In this document: positions 18,031-28,455 of the stretch, in pieces
Numbering within the stretch: position 1 is the stretch's first letter
Layout of the letters: each line of letters opens with the position of its first letter
Assembly: GCA_947444195.1 (NCBI GenBank)
Contig: CANEZL010000008.1
Coordinates: forward strand, 90,604 to 154,603
Source of the DNA: Methylobacteriaceae bacterium
GTDB taxonomy: Bacteria; Pseudomonadota; Alphaproteobacteria; Rhizobiales; Beijerinckiaceae
Reading direction: 5' to 3'
Length of the DNA: 64,000 nucleotides
The notes under the pieces: model-generated
The model's input: only the letters and a program-made list of their open reading frames with translations
What the model was told of the DNA's origin: nothing
The model's database searches: none
Position numbers and translations under genes: made by a program

Positions 18031-18175
18031 CGGCTGTGTCTCCTGTTGTCCGGTCACGGTGCGGCATCGCGGGTGGCGATGCCTTGACCGTGACCGGACC
18101 TAGGCAGGCCCGGCCCGGCGGAAAGGCTCGTGCCCTTCACGATTCCGGGCACCCCTCCGCAGGGACCCGCCGGCC

Positions 18176-18451
18176 TCAGCGGTGCCGACGCTGCGCGCGG
18201 CGGTGGTGCTGCCGCCGCGAGCGCAGGTCGGTGCGGTAGGCGCGCCGGCCCGGATCGATGCCCAGGGCGCCGTTGACGGTGCCGACCGCGCCGCCGACCG
18301 CCCCGCCCACGACGCCGCCGATCGGGCCGCCGACCCGGTTGCCCTCCGCCGAGCCGCGCTCGACGCCGCCGACGAGACCCTGGGCCTGCGCGCCCGCGGC
18401 GACGGTCAGGGTCGAGGCCGCGAGCGCCGCGGCGAACAGGATGCGCTTCAT
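18176..18451 (-). CDS. Small secreted glycine-rich protein
   Basis: A 91-residue protein: signal peptide (M-K-R-I-L-F-A-A-A-L, cut likely after A-Q-A near residue 24), then a glycine-zipper-like stretch (about 35-60, repeating G-G-x-x-G-G-A-V-G-G) able to insert in or pack against a membrane, then a very basic His/Arg tail. Glycine-zipper proteins of this size are frequent in Rhizobiales envelopes; the role is unknown. It has its own upstream region (no gene before ileS in this direction) and a 145-bp gap to the next small secreted gene. Confidence 0.65.
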   Translation of the reverse strand: MKRILFAAALAASTLTVAAGAQAQGLVGGVERGSAEGNRVGGPIGGVVGGAVGGAVGTVNGALGIDPGRRAYRTDLRSRRQHHRRAQRRHR

Positions 18452-18869
18452 GGGGACAATCCTCGGTTGCGTGGCCGGAGCCTGCGGGCGTCGGCGGCCG
18501 TACCTTTTGCCGGCTCGTCACGCCCGAGGGATCAACGGCCCGGGCCGTGAAAGGTGACGGGACGGCCCCGGTCTTTCGCCGGCAGGGTGAACGCTTCGAA
18601 CCGCAAATACGCGGTTCGCCGGCGCGCGCGGGAGCCGCTGGCATCCGCGCCGGGCCGCTGCTAGAAGCCGCCCATGCAGATCAATCTTGACTTATCGCGC
18701 CGCGGCCGGGCGGGTGCGCGAATTACGGGCCCGGCTTCCGCCTGAGAGCCGCGCCGACGCGGTCGCGTGGGAGCCGGGATGTCTGCCCGCAAGCCGGCCA
18801 GGACGATCCGACGCGAGGCGTGGGTCCGGCAGCCGGCGTGACGCCGCCTTTTCCAGGACGCCCGAACCG
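18452..18869. other. Intergenic region ahead of ileS
   Basis: 418 bp without a supported gene. It holds the divergent promoters of the small secreted gene and ileS. An inverted repeat AACCGC-N6-GCGGTT at 18599-18616 is the only structure I see; no T-box is expected in this lineage and none is visible. A possible TTGACT box at 18687 lacks a clear -10 partner. Confidence 0.3.
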
Positions 18870-21800
18870 ATGAGCGACGCGAAACCCACCGATCCCGCCG
18901 CCGAGAGCAGCGGCCGCGACTACGCCAAGACCCTGTTCCTGCCGAGCACCGACTTCCCCATGCGGGCGGGCCTGCCCACCCGCGAGCCGCTGCTGATCGA
19001 GCGCTGGGAGCGCACCGACCTCTACGGACAGCTGCGCGCCCGCGGGCAGGGACGCCCGAAATTCGTGCTGCACGACGGCCCCCCCTACGCCAACGGCAAC
19101 ATCCATATCGGCACGGCGCTCAACAAGATCCTGAAGGACGTGATCGTCCGCTCGCAGGGCGCGCTCGGCTACGAGGCCAATTACGTGCCGGGCTGGGACT
19201 GCCACGGCCTGCCCATCGAGTGGAAGATCGAGGAGCAGTACCGCGCCAAGGGCCGCGACAAGGACGCGGTCCCCGTGGTGGAGTTCCGCCAGGAATGCCG
19301 CGCCTTCGCCGCGCAGTGGCTCGACGTGCAGCGCAGCGAGTTCAAGCGCCTCGGCGTCACCGGCGACTGGTCGCATCCCTATTCGACCATGGCTTATCCC
19401 GCCGAGGCCGCCATCGCCGACGAGCTGATGAAGTTCGCGGTCTCCGGCCAGCTCTACCGCGGCTCGAAGCCGGTGATGTGGTCGGTCGTCGAGAAGACCG
19501 CGCTGGCCGAGGCCGAGGTCGAGTACGAGGAGCACGTCAGCGACACGATTTTTGTCGCGTTCCCGGTCGTACGGAAGTCCGATGTTCGCATACCGAAATT
19601 TTACGGCCGGGATGAACCTGCCGAGGTTTCGCCGAACCCGGATCCGCTACTCAAGGGCGCGTCGGTTATCATCTGGACGACGACACCTTGGACGATTCCA
19701 GGCAACCGGGCCGTCGCTTACTCGCACAAGCTTCGCTACGGCATCTATGAGGTGACTGCAGCACCTGAGGGCAATTGGGCCAAAGTCGGCGCAACGTATG
19801 TCTTATCGGACAGTCTTGCAGACACGGTATTCAAGGCTGCCAAGGTCGAATCGTACGAGCGATTGGGAGATTTCTCGCTCGATGACGTCGCTTGGCTGAA
19901 GCATCCGCTCGCAGATTTCGATCCTGGCTATGGCTTTCCCGTGCCGATGCTCGACGGCGAGCACGTCACCGACGAATCCGGCACCGGCTTCGTGCACACC
20001 GCGCCGAGCCACGGCCGCGAGGATTTCGAGGTCTGGATGGCCAACGGCCGCGCGCTCACCCTGCGCGGCATCGACACCGCGATCCCCTACACGGTGGACG
20101 CGGACGGCGTGCTGACCGAGGCGGCCCCGGGCTTCACGGGCCGGCGCGTGCTCACCGAGAAGGGCGAGAAGGGCGACGCCAACAAGGCGGTGATCGCGGC
20201 GCTCACCGAGGTCGGCGCGCTCGTCGCCCGCGGCGTGCTGCGCCACCAGTACCCGCATTCCTGGCGCTCGAAGAAGCCGGTCATCTTCCGCAACACGCCG
20301 CAATGGTTCATCGCCATGGACCGGCCGGTGGAGAGCCTCGGCAACCGGACGCTGCGCGAGGTCGCCCTCCAGGGCATCGCCGACACGCAATGGGTGCCGC
20401 CGCAGGGCCGCAACCGCATCAACGGCATGGTGGCCAACCGGCCCGACTGGGTGGTCTCGCGCCAGCGCGCCTGGGGCGTGCCGATCACCGTCTTCGTCCA
20501 CCGGGAGACCGGCGAGGTCCTGCGCGACGAGACCGTCAACGGGCGCATCCGCGCGGCCTTCCGGGCGGAGGGGGCCGACGCGTGGTTCACCGACGCGGAC
20601 GGGGCCCGCTTCCTCGCCCCCGAATACGATCCGGCCGCCTACGAGAAGGTGACGGACGTCCTCGACGTCTGGTTCGATTCGGGCTCCACCCACGCCTTCG
20701 TGCTGGACGACGGGCAGGCCTTCCCCGGCCTCTCGGGGGTGACGCGCGCCCGCGACGGCGGCGTGGATCGGGTGATGTACCTCGAAGGCTCCGACCAGCA
20801 CCGCGGCTGGTTCCAGTCCTCGCTCCTCGAATCCGCCGGCACGCGGGGCCGCGCGCCCTACGACATCGTCCTGACCCACGGCTTCGTCCTCGACGGCAAG
20901 GGTCTGAAGATGTCGAAGTCGAAGGGCAACGTCGTCGCGCCCCAGAGCGTCATCAAGGATTCGGGCGCCGACATCCTGCGCCTGTGGGTCGCGGCCTCCG
21001 ACTACACCGACGACCTGCGCATCGGCCCGGAGATCATCAAGACCTTCGCCGAGACCTACCGCAAGCTGCGCAACTCCCTGCGCTGGATGCTGGGCTCCCT
21101 CGCCCACCGCGTGGCGGGCGACGATGTGGCGCGCGCCGACATGCCGGAACTGGAGCGGCTGATCCTGCACCGGCTGGCCGAGCTCGACGGCGAGATCCGC
21201 GAGGCCTACGCCGCCTTCGACACCAAGCGGGTGGTGGCGCTCCTCAACGGCTTCATGACCGGCGACCTGTCGTCCTTCTACTTCGACGTGCGCAAGGACG
21301 CCCTCTACTGCGATCCCGTTTCCTCGGTCCGCCGCCGGGCGGCGCTTCAGGTGATCGACGAGACCTTCCGGCGGGTGACGATCTGGCTCGCCCCGGTCCT
21401 CGCCTTCACGGCGGAGGAGGCCTGGCTCGACCGCTACCCGTCCGAGACCGGCTCGGTGCATCTGGAGACCCTGCCGGAGACGCCCGCGGACTGGCTCGAT
21501 CCGGCCTTGGCCGAGCGCTGGCAGAGGATCCGCCGGGTGCGCCGGGTGGTGACGGGGGCGCTGGAGATCGAGCGCGCGGCCAAGCGCATCGGCGCGAGCC
21601 TGGAGGCCGCGCCCGTGGTGCACGTCTCCGATCCGGACCTCATTGCCGCCCTCGACGGCCTCGACTTCGCCGACATCTGCATCACCTCGGCGATCACGGT
21701 CGCGGACGGGGAGGGGCCGGCGGACGCCTTCCGCCTGGAGGACGTGCGCGGCGTCGCCGTGGAGCCGAGGCCCGCCCAGGGGCGCAAATGCGCCCGCTCC

Positions 21801-21914
21801 TGGCGCGTCACCCCGGAGGTCGGGCAGGATCCGGACTTCCCGGACGTGACCCCGCGGGACGCCCAGGCGCTCCGGGAATGGGACGCCGCGCACCCCGCCG
21901 CGAGCGCGGCGTGA
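18870..21914 (+). CDS. ileS: Isoleucyl-tRNA synthetase
   Basis: A 1014-residue class I synthetase that charges tRNA-Ile in the cytosol. The ATP site has [12 protein letters not shown] (HIGH box, 79-82) and K-M-S-K-S at 680-684. The CP1 editing domain holds T-T-P-W-T-I-P-G-N and the [11 protein letters not shown] segment. An anticodon-binding helical domain (about 770-930) and a C-terminal end with a Cys (K-C-A-R-S-W) complete it. The ATG at 18870 gives the usual N-terminus. About 19,545-19,930 (residues 226-354, the start of CP1) shows strikingly less G+C-rich third positions than the rest, as if replaced by recombination; the frame stays intact and motifs are kept. lspA follows after 271 bp. 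Confidence 0.97.
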   Translation: MSDAKPTDPAAESSGRDYAKTLFLPSTDFPMRAGLPTREPLLIERWERTDLYGQLRARGQGRPKFVLHDGPPYANGNIHIGTALNKILKDVIVRSQGALGYEANYVPGWDCHGLPIEWKIEEQYRAKGRDKDAVPVVEFRQECRAFAAQWLDVQRSEFKRLGVTGDWSHPYSTMAYPAEAAIADELMKFAVSGQLYRGSKPVMWSVVEKTALAEAEVEYEEHVSDTIFVAFPVVRKSDVRIPKFYGRDEPAEVSPNPDPLLKGASVIIWTTTPWTIPGNRAVAYSHKLRYGIYEVTAAPEGNWAKVGATYVLSDSLADTVFKAAKVESYERLGDFSLDDVAWLKHPLADFDPGYGFPVPMLDGEHVTDESGTGFVHTAPSHGREDFEVWMANGRALTLRGIDTAIPYTVDADGVLTEAAPGFTGRRVLTEKGEKGDANKAVIAALTEVGALVARGVLRHQYPHSWRSKKPVIFRNTPQWFIAMDRPVESLGNRTLREVALQGIADTQWVPPQGRNRINGMVANRPDWVVSRQRAWGVPITVFVHRETGEVLRDETVNGRIRAAFRAEGADAWFTDADGARFLAPEYDPAAYEKVTDVLDVWFDSGSTHAFVLDDGQAFPGLSGVTRARDGGVDRVMYLEGSDQHRGWFQSSLLESAGTRGRAPYDIVLTHGFVLDGKGLKMSKSKGNVVAPQSVIKDSGADILRLWVAASDYTDDLRIGPEIIKTFAETYRKLRNSLRWMLGSLAHRVAGDDVARADMPELERLILHRLAELDGEIREAYAAFDTKRVVALLNGFMTGDLSSFYFDVRKDALYCDPVSSVRRRAALQVIDETFRRVTIWLAPVLAFTAEEAWLDRYPSETGSVHLETLPETPADWLDPALAERWQRIRRVRRVVTGALEIERAAKRIGASLEAAPVVHVSDPDLIAALDGLDFADICITSAITVADGEGPADAFRLEDVRGVAVEPRPAQGRKCARSWRVTPEVGQDPDFPDVTPRDAQALREWDAAHPAASAA

Positions 21915-22007
21915 CGACGATCCGACACCGAACGGAGCGCGCCGTGCGCGCGTTCCCTCCGCCCTCTGAGGGCAGTGCGATCGCACATGGCGTTCCGATC
22001 CGCTCCG

Positions 22008-22125
22008 CCGTCGTTCCGGGTCGCTCGAAGAGCGGGCCCGGAATCCATGAACACCGCAATCTCCGGTCTTGCCGCTTCGGTGTGCATGGGTCCCGGGCTC
22101 CGCTGCGCGGCCCCGGGATGACCGG
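22008..22125. repeat. Dispersed palindromic intergenic repeat, copy 1
   Basis: This stretch matches 60083-60201 over about 118 bp. Both begin CTCCGCCGTC-R-TTCC, carry CCCGGAAYCCATGAACACCG-like and CGGTGT-T/G-CA segments, and end CCCGGGCTCCGC-N-CGCGGCCCCGGGATGA. The two ends are partly complementary, so the element can fold into a long hairpin. It fills most of the 271 bp between ileS and lspA. Confidence 0.7.
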
Positions 22126-22185
22126 CCGGCCGATGCGATCACCCTTTCCCGCGAAGGCGCACGGGGTCGCCGCACGGGCAGCCCC

Positions 22186-22689
22186 ATGACGGCCTTTCGC
22201 CTCGGGCTTCTCGCCCTCGTCGCCACCTTCGCCGTCGACCAGGCGACGAAGCTCTGGCTCTACTTCGGCACCGACCTCGTGCTGACCCAGCCCTGGCGCT
22301 TCGGGCCCTATCTCGACTTCGTCGTGGTGTGGAACCGGGGCGTCTCCTACGGCCTGTTCCAGCAGGAGGGCGACCTCGGCCGCTGGCTCCTCGTGGGGCT
22401 CTCGGTGGTCGCGGCCGTCGGGCTCGCGGTCTGGATGCGCCGGGCCGGGACGCGGCTCCTCGGCCTCGCCCTCGGGCTCATCGCGGGGGGCGCCCTCGGC
22501 AACGCCGTCGACCGGGCGGCCTACGGCGCGGTGTTCGACTTCGTGCATCTGCACGCGGGCGCGTGGTCCTGGTACGTGTTCAACGTGGCCGACGCGGCCA
22601 TCGTGGCCGGCGTCGTCGGCCTTCTCATCGACAGCGTGATGCCGGCGGGCGCGGACCGCCGGTCCGGGGATTCGGCCCCGCCGGTGTGA
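22186..22689 (+). CDS. lspA: Lipoprotein signal peptidase (signal peptidase II)
   Basis: A 167-residue integral membrane aspartyl protease with four hydrophobic segments. The conserved blocks are D-Q-A-T-K (near residue 15), [10 protein letters not shown] (near 50), [10 protein letters not shown] with the first catalytic Asp (near 105) and F-N-V-A-D-A-A-I with the second (near 130). It cleaves signal peptides of diacylglyceryl-modified prolipoproteins in the inner membrane. The start M-T-A-F-R-L-G at 22186 gives the normal length; an upstream in-frame ATG lies in the repeat and is not credible. Pairing with ileS upstream is a common bacterial arrangement. Confidence 0.95.
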   Translation: MTAFRLGLLALVATFAVDQATKLWLYFGTDLVLTQPWRFGPYLDFVVVWNRGVSYGLFQQEGDLGRWLLVGLSVVAAVGLAVWMRRAGTRLLGLALGLIAGGALGNAVDRAAYGAVFDFVHLHAGAWSWYVFNVADAAIVAGVVGLLIDSVMPAGADRRSGDSAPPV

Positions 22690-22871
22690 TCCGGACACCA
22701 CATCCCACAGGTTCCACGGTCCGATCCCTGGTGCAGCGCAGTCAAGGCGCCATACGATCGCCGGAAACCGGGATCAGGCCAGATAGCGCCGGATCGAGCC
22801 GTCCTCCCGTGCGGCTCCGCGAGAGCCCCCGTGCGGGGCCGGCCTCGCGACCGGCCAACCTGTGGGGCAGC

Positions 22872-23525
22872 ATGACCGGGTATCGCTGGACTCTTCACCT
22901 CGCCGCCGCCTTCGCCGGCCTCCTCGCGGCCGGCGGCGCCCGGGCCCAGGACGGCTCGCTGATGCGGGACACGCTCAGCACCCTCGGCCTGGTCGAGAAG
23001 GAGCAGGCGCCGATCAACTACCGCGAGCGCGCCCCCCTCGTCATGCCGCCCAAGCTCGACGGCAAGGCCCTGCCGGCGCCGCGCAGCGCGACCGCCACCC
23101 CGCAATGGCCGAAGGAGCCCGAGGCGGTGGCGCGCGAGCGCGAGCAGGCCGAGCGCCGCCAGCCCCGCGGCAACCAGGTCCAGGGCCGCTACAACGACAA
23201 CAACGTCACCCTGAGCCCCGACGAGGTCCGCAGCGGACGCCGCGCCGACGCGCAGGTGCCCCGGACCAACGAGTACAAGCCCGGCGACAGCAACCGCGAT
23301 TCCTTCTGGGTCAACCCGTTCGACCTGATGAAGAACGCCACCGAGGAGCGCGCCGAGCCCTCCGAGGTCGAGCCCGACCGCTACAGCCTGACCGAGCCGC
23401 CGACCGGCTACCGCAAGGCTCCGCGCAAGGTGGCCCGCACCTCCAGCGATCCGATCAACAACCCGAGCCGCGAGCGCGAGGAGGCCGATCCCGGCACCTA
23501 CCTGCGCGAGCAGCGCCGGCAGTAG
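22872..23525 (+). CDS. Secreted hypothetical protein between lspA and the M16 peptidases
   Basis: A 217-residue protein with a signal peptide (hydrophobic core around residues 7-23, likely cut A-R-A-Q before D-G-S). The mature part is highly charged and probably extended: Arg/Glu/Pro-rich, with N-D-N-N-V-T-L-S-P-D-E-V and F-W-V-N-P-F-D-L-M-K motifs. No Cys follows the signal peptide, so it is not a lipoprotein. I know no function. Its constant place next to lspA and two processing-peptidase genes suggests an envelope role; that is inference from context. Confidence 0.75.
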   Translation: MTGYRWTLHLAAAFAGLLAAGGARAQDGSLMRDTLSTLGLVEKEQAPINYRERAPLVMPPKLDGKALPAPRSATATPQWPKEPEAVAREREQAERRQPRGNQVQGRYNDNNVTLSPDEVRSGRRADAQVPRTNEYKPGDSNRDSFWVNPFDLMKNATEERAEPSEVEPDRYSLTEPPTGYRKAPRKVARTSSDPINNPSREREEADPGTYLREQRRQ

Positions 23526-23676
23526 CGCCCGCGTCCGCCGCGGGCCCGCGGCGCGGGCATCGCGGCGTCGCGACATGACACATGGCATCCGGTACGGGAA
23601 TTGCCCGGCCGGCTTGCCCGGTACGGTTGCCGGCTCGGGCCCGCCCCGGCACGGCGACCGCGATGAGGGAGACGGT

Positions 23677-25074
23677 ATGCATCTGTTCAGGCACGGGACG
23701 CCCACCCTGTTCCCGCACGCGCCGCGCGCCACCGCCGGCCGGGCGGACGCCGCGCCCCACGGGCGCTCGGAAGCGGGCGGTCCGGAGGTTTCCGCCTTCC
23801 GCCTGGACAACGGCCTCGACGTGATCGTGGTGCCCGACCACCGCGCCCCCGTGGTCACCCACATGATCTGGTACCGCAACGGCTCGGCCGACGACCCGCT
23901 CGGCCAGTCCGGCATCGCCCACTTCCTCGAGCACCTGATGTTCAAGGGCACCGAGCGGCATCCGGCGGGCGCTTTCTCCAAGGCGGTCTCGGGCCTCGGC
24001 GGCCAGGAGAACGCCTTCACCAGCTACGACTACACCGCCTATTTCCAGCGCGTCGCCCGCGACCATCTCGGCACGATGATGGATTTCGAGGCCGACCGGA
24101 TGGCCGGGCTCGTCCTCGACGACGCCGTGGTGGCGCCCGAGCGCGACGTGGTGCTGGAGGAGCGTCGCATGCGGGTCGAGACCGACCCCTCGGCGCAGCT
24201 CTCGGAGGCGATGGCGGCCTCCCTCTTCGTCCACCACCCCTACGGCATCCCGATCATCGGCTGGATGCACGAGATCGAGGCGCTCAACCGCGACCACGCG
24301 CTCGCCTACTACAAGCGCTTCTACACCCCCGAGAACGCGATCCTCGTGGTGGCCGGCGACGTGACGCCCGACACCGTGCGCCGCCTCGCCGAGGAGACCT
24401 ACGGCCGCGTGGCGCCGCAGGGCGCCCCGCCGCAGCGCCTGCGCCCGCGCGAGCCGGAGCCCCGGGCCCTGCGCCGCGTGGCGGTGGCCGACCCGAAGGT
24501 GGAGCAGCCGACCCTGCAGCGGCTCTACCTCACGCCCTCCTGCATCACCGCCCGCGACGGCGGCTGCCACGATCTCGAACTCCTGGCCGAGGTGCTCGGC
24601 GGCGGCTCGACCTCGTATCTCTACCGCAAGCTCGTGCTGGAGCAGGGCCTCGCGGTGAACGCGGGCGCCTGGTACATGGGCTCGGCGATCGACGACACGC
24701 GCTTCTCGGTCTACGCCGTGCCCGCCGAGGGCGTCGGCCTGGAGCAGCTGGAGGACGCCGTCGACGCCGTCCTGCGGCGCGCCCCCGCCGAGGCGCTGGA
24801 GGCCGAGGCGATCGAGCGGGCCAAGACCCGGCTCGTGGCCGAGACGGTCTACTCCTCCGACAGCCAGTCCTCGCTCGCCCGCATCTACGGCTCGGCGCTC
24901 GCCATCGGCGAGACCGTCGAGGAGGTGCGGCGCTGGCCCACCGACATCGAGGCGGTGACGAAGCCGCGCCTCGCCGCGGCGGCCGAGCGCTGGCTGGCAC
25001 CCGCCCGCTCGGTGACCGGCTACCTCACCAAAGCGAAGGACCACGACGCCCCGGTCGCGATCGCCGCCGAGTAA
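23677..25074 (+). CDS. M16 family zinc metallopeptidase, catalytic subunit
   Basis: A 465-residue pitrilysin-family protease. The inverted zinc motif H-F-L-E-H (HxxEH, near residue 87) and the downstream Glu in the E-x-x-x-V-x-E-E-R segment (near 165) are present, so it should be active. The usual two lobes of about 220 residues follow. The family resembles mitochondrial processing peptidase beta and acts on short peptides. The ATG at 23677 follows GAGGGAGA and skips a Gly/Pro-rich leader. No strong signal peptide is seen, though a periplasmic location is known for similar proteins. The next gene, 63 bp on, is its inactive homologue. Confidence 0.9.
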   Translation: MHLFRHGTPTLFPHAPRATAGRADAAPHGRSEAGGPEVSAFRLDNGLDVIVVPDHRAPVVTHMIWYRNGSADDPLGQSGIAHFLEHLMFKGTERHPAGAFSKAVSGLGGQENAFTSYDYTAYFQRVARDHLGTMMDFEADRMAGLVLDDAVVAPERDVVLEERRMRVETDPSAQLSEAMAASLFVHHPYGIPIIGWMHEIEALNRDHALAYYKRFYTPENAILVVAGDVTPDTVRRLAEETYGRVAPQGAPPQRLRPREPEPRALRRVAVADPKVEQPTLQRLYLTPSCITARDGGCHDLELLAEVLGGGSTSYLYRKLVLEQGLAVNAGAWYMGSAIDDTRFSVYAVPAEGVGLEQLEDAVDAVLRRAPAEALEAEAIERAKTRLVAETVYSSDSQSSLARIYGSALAIGETVEEVRRWPTDIEAVTKPRLAAAAERWLAPARSVTGYLTKAKDHDAPVAIAAE

Positions 25075-25137
25075 GGCGACACGACGCGCACCGCACCGGC
25101 CCGACCGCGCGGCCGAAACGAGAACAACGAGGTTCCC

Positions 25138-26418
25138 ATGAACTTGGCCGAGACCGACATCCGCACCTCCTCGCCCGCCAAGGCCCTGCCGGTGGTGAGC
25201 ACCCCCGGCGTCGAGGCGTGGCACGTGGAATCGCCGGTCGTGCCGATGATCGCGCTCGCCTTCACCTTCGAGGGCGGCGCGGCGCAGGACCCCGAGGGCA
25301 AGGCCGGCTGCGCGCAGATGCTCGCCCGGCTCCTCGACGAGGGTGCGGGCGACCTCACCTCCGACGCCTTCCAGGAGCGGCTCGCGGCGCGCGCCATCGA
25401 GCTCTCCTTCCACGCCGGCCCCGACGCCATCGGCGGCTCGCTGAAGATGCTGGTGAAGCACGCCGACGAGGCGATCGACCTCCTCGCCCTCGCGCTGGCC
25501 AAGCCCCGCTTCGATCAGGACGCGATCGAGCGGGTGCGGGCGCAGGTGATCGCGGGCCTGCGCTACCAGCAGAACGACCCGGGCGTGATGGCCTCGCGGC
25601 GCTTCTTCCGGGAGGGCTTCGCCGGGCACGCCTACGGCCGGCCCTCCTCCGGCACCATCGAGAGCGTCGCGGCCATCACCCGCGCGGATCTGGTGGCCAT
25701 GCATGCCCGCATCGTCGGGCGCGGCCGGGTGAAGGTCGCCGCGGTCGGCGCGATCGGCGCCGCCCAGCTCGCGGAGAGCCTCAACCGCGCCTTCGGCGCC
25801 CTGCCGGAGGCCGGCGCCCTCGAGGCGGTGCCGCGCACCACCGTGCAGGAACTCGGCCGCCGGGTGCTCGTCGATCTCGACGTGCCCCAGTCGGTGATCC
25901 GCTTCGGCCTCGCGGGCGTGGCCTGGCGCGATCCGGACTTCATCCCGGCCTACGTGCTCAACCACATCCTCGGCGGCGGCGCCTTCACCTCGCGCCTGTT
26001 CCAGGAGGTGCGCGAGAAGCGCGGCCTCGCCTACACGGTGGGCACCTCCCTCGTCAGCCACCGGGCGACCGCGATGATCTGGGGCTACACCGCCACCAAG
26101 AACGAGCGCGTCGGCGAGGCGCTGAGCGTGATCTCCGACGAGATCGGCCGCCTCGTAGCGGACGGCCCCTCGGACGAGGAGCTGCAGAAGGCCAAGGACT
26201 ACCTCACCGGCTCCTACGCGCTCGGCTTCGACACCTCGACCAAGATCGCGCACCAGCTCGTGCAGATCGCCTTCGAGGATCTCGGCATGGACTACATCGC
26301 CCGCCGCAACGACATGGTGGCCGGCGTGACCCAGGCCGACATCCGGCGCGCCGCCGCCCGCACCTTCGCGGACGGCCGCATGCTGGTCGTGGCGGCCGGC
26401 AGGCCCACCGACTTCTGA
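25138..26418 (+). CDS. M16 family peptidase-like protein lacking the zinc site
   Basis: A 426-residue M16-fold protein. At the place of HxxEH it has [12 protein letters not shown], so the zinc ligands are missing. The C-terminal lobe keeps the R-x-x-x-G-L-A-Y-T-V glycine-containing segment (near 290), as in mitochondrial processing peptidase alpha. It therefore most likely forms a heterodimer with the active enzyme encoded just upstream and helps bind substrate. Length and two-lobe layout are normal. The ATG at 25138 is preceded by AACGAGG. Confidence 0.9.
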   Translation: MNLAETDIRTSSPAKALPVVSTPGVEAWHVESPVVPMIALAFTFEGGAAQDPEGKAGCAQMLARLLDEGAGDLTSDAFQERLAARAIELSFHAGPDAIGGSLKMLVKHADEAIDLLALALAKPRFDQDAIERVRAQVIAGLRYQQNDPGVMASRRFFREGFAGHAYGRPSSGTIESVAAITRADLVAMHARIVGRGRVKVAAVGAIGAAQLAESLNRAFGALPEAGALEAVPRTTVQELGRRVLVDLDVPQSVIRFGLAGVAWRDPDFIPAYVLNHILGGGAFTSRLFQEVREKRGLAYTVGTSLVSHRATAMIWGYTATKNERVGEALSVISDEIGRLVADGPSDEELQKAKDYLTGSYALGFDTSTKIAHQLVQIAFEDLGMDYIARRNDMVAGVTQADIRRAAARTFADGRMLVVAAGRPTDF

Positions 26419-26545
26419 CACCGCTCCGCTTCCGGTTTCTCATCCCCTCTCTCCGCTCGCGGGGAGAGGGCTTTGCCGATCCTGGCGTCGGCGCGGCAAG
26501 CCCGCAGGCGGGGACCGGGTTTCGCGCGATCTCCTAGGCGTGCCC

Positions 26546-27469
26546 ATGCAGCTCACCGGCATCCACCATCTCACCGCGATCACCGCGCGGGCGCCCGAGA
26601 ACTTCGCCTTCTACACCCGCACCCTCGGGATGCGGCTCGTGAAGAAGACGGTGAACCAGGACGACGTCTCGGCCTATCACCTGTTCTACGCCGACGGCCT
26701 CGCGGCACCCGGCAGCGACCTCACCTTCTTCGACTGGCCGGCCCCGCCCGAGCGGCGCGGCAGCGGCAGCATCGTGCGCACCCATCTGCGCGTGCCCCTC
26801 GGCACGATCGGATGGTGGCGCGAGCACCTCGCCCGCGAAGGCGTCGCCCATGCCGAGCCGACCGAGCGGGACGGCCGCCGGACCCTCGATCTCGAGGATG
26901 GCGAGGGCCAGCGCCTCGCGCTCGTGGAGGATGAGGGCGCGGGCAACCCCTGGGCGGAGAGCCCCGTCCCGGCCGCGCGGCAGATCCTCGGCCTGGGGCC
27001 GATCCGGCTCGCGGTGCCGGTGCCTGAGCGAACCGAGGCGGTGCTGACGGATCTCCTCGGCCTGCGCCATGTCCGCAGCTTCGACCTGCCGGAGGGGCCG
27101 GTGCGCGTCTTCGCGATGGGAGCGGGCGGGGCGGGGGCCGAGCTTCAGATCCTGCACGATCCCGGCGCGCCCGCGCGGCAGGGGGCGGGGGCCGTGCACC
27201 ACGTCGCCTTCCGTATCCCCGACGCGGACTACGCAGGCTGGACCGAGCGCCTGCGGAGCCGTCGCATGCCCGCGAGCGGGCCGGTGGACCGCTACTACTT
27301 CCGCAGCCTCTATTTCCGCGAGCCGAACGGCATCCTGTTCGAGATCGCCACCGACGGGCCCGGCTTCACCGCCGACGAGCCCCTGGAGGCGCTGGGCCAG
27401 CGCCTCGCCCTGCCGCCCTTCCTGGAGCCGCGGCGGGCCGAGATCGAGGCCGGCCTCAAGCCCCTGTGA
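26546..27469 (+). CDS. VOC-family ring-cleaving dioxygenase-like protein
   Basis: A 307-residue protein of two glyoxalase-fold modules. The N-terminal module opens with G-I-H-H-L-T-A-I-T and [19 protein letters not shown]; the C-terminal one has [10 protein letters not shown], and the metal-site Glu is in F-E-I-A-T-D. This is the pattern of MhqO/LinE-like hydroquinone dioxygenases, Fe2+-dependent cytosolic enzymes often tied to quinone stress. The substrate is not known. A GTG six bases upstream (26540) could also start translation. It stands between the M16 pair and fpr. Confidence 0.85.
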   Translation: MQLTGIHHLTAITARAPENFAFYTRTLGMRLVKKTVNQDDVSAYHLFYADGLAAPGSDLTFFDWPAPPERRGSGSIVRTHLRVPLGTIGWWREHLAREGVAHAEPTERDGRRTLDLEDGEGQRLALVEDEGAGNPWAESPVPAARQILGLGPIRLAVPVPERTEAVLTDLLGLRHVRSFDLPEGPVRVFAMGAGGAGAELQILHDPGAPARQGAGAVHHVAFRIPDADYAGWTERLRSRRMPASGPVDRYYFRSLYFREPNGILFEIATDGPGFTADEPLEALGQRLALPPFLEPRRAEIEAGLKPL

Positions 27470-27618
27470 GCGGGCGGTTGCTTCTTAAGAATTCAGAGCG
27501 ATTCCAGTGAGAAGAGCCGAGAAACGGCCGCACGGCTGTCATGCCTTGACGGCGATGCAGCAGATGCGAGAAGAGCCGCCGCAGCGGCGTTCGTAGGGAT
27601 TCGAGGACCGAGCCGGAG

Positions 27619-28392
27619 ATGAGCAAGTTCTACGAGGAGCGGGTGCTGTCGGTGCACCACTGGACGGATACCCTCTTCTCGTTCCGCACGACGCGGGACC
27701 CCGCCTTCCGCTTCCGCAACGGCGAGTTCACGATGATCGGCCTCGAGGTCGAGGGTCGGCCGCTCCTGCGCGCCTACTCGGTGGTCTCGGCCAATTACGA
27801 GGAGGAGCTGGAGTTCTTCTCGATCAAGGTGGCGGACGGGCCGCTGACGAGCAAGCTGCAGCATCTCAAGGTCGGCGATCCGATCATCGTCGGCAAGAAG
27901 CCCACCGGCACGCTGGTGCTCGACAACCTGCTGCCGGGCCGCCACCTCTACCTGCTCGGCACCGGCACGGGGCTCGCCCCCTTCCTGTCGATCATCAAGG
28001 ACCCGGAGACCTACGAGCGCTTCGAGAAGGTGGTGCTCGTCCACGGCTGCCGTCAGGTGCAGGAACTCGCCTACGGCGAGACCATCACCGAGACGCTGCC
28101 CAACCACGAGTTCCTGGGCGAGGTCATCTCGAGCCAGCTGATCTACTACCCCACCGTCACCCGCGAGCCCTTCCGCAACAGCGGGCGCATCACCGACCTG
28201 ATGACCTCGGGCAAGCTCTTCGCCGATATCGGCCTGCCGCCGATGAACCGGGACGACGACCGCTTCATGCTCTGCGGCTCCCCGGAGATGATCCGCGACA
28301 CCCGCCAGCTCCTGGCCGAAGGTGGCTACGAGGAGGGCAACCACGGCGAGGCCGGCCACTTCGTCATCGAGAAGGCCTTCGTCGAGAAGTAG
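27619..28392 (+). CDS. fpr: Ferredoxin-NADP+ reductase
   Basis: A 257-residue plant-type/bacterial FNR. The FAD-binding block R-A-Y-S-V-V-S (about 48-54) is followed by the NADP(H) domain with G-T-G-T-G-L-A-P-F-L-S (near 110-120), H-G-C-R (near 136) and the C-terminal C-G-S-P-E-M-I. The extreme C-terminus ends A-F-V-E-K, as in bacterial subclass I enzymes. It shuttles electrons between NADPH and ferredoxin or flavodoxin in the cytosol, often in oxidative stress. Length is normal. The 149 bp before it contain AT-richer sequence around 27485 that may be its promoter. Confidence 0.95.
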   Translation: MSKFYEERVLSVHHWTDTLFSFRTTRDPAFRFRNGEFTMIGLEVEGRPLLRAYSVVSANYEEELEFFSIKVADGPLTSKLQHLKVGDPIIVGKKPTGTLVLDNLLPGRHLYLLGTGTGLAPFLSIIKDPETYERFEKVVLVHGCRQVQELAYGETITETLPNHEFLGEVISSQLIYYPTVTREPFRNSGRITDLMTSGKLFADIGLPPMNRDDDRFMLCGSPEMIRDTRQLLAEGGYEEGNHGEAGHFVIEKAFVEK

Positions 28393-28455
28393 GCTCGGAT
28401 CCGGACGGGGCGCCGAGGTTCCGCTGCGGGATCCGGCTGGACGCTTCGCTGCCGC

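Noticed and set aside
18452..18869. A T-box or other leader riboswitch for ileS
   Set aside because: No T-box core or specifier stem is visible, and T-boxes are not expected in Proteobacteria.
23455..26421. A 988-codon minus-strand frame
   Set aside because: It is antisense to the two M16 peptidase genes, which have intact motifs. The antisense product is low-complexity (Gly/Ala/Arg/His), an artefact of high GC.
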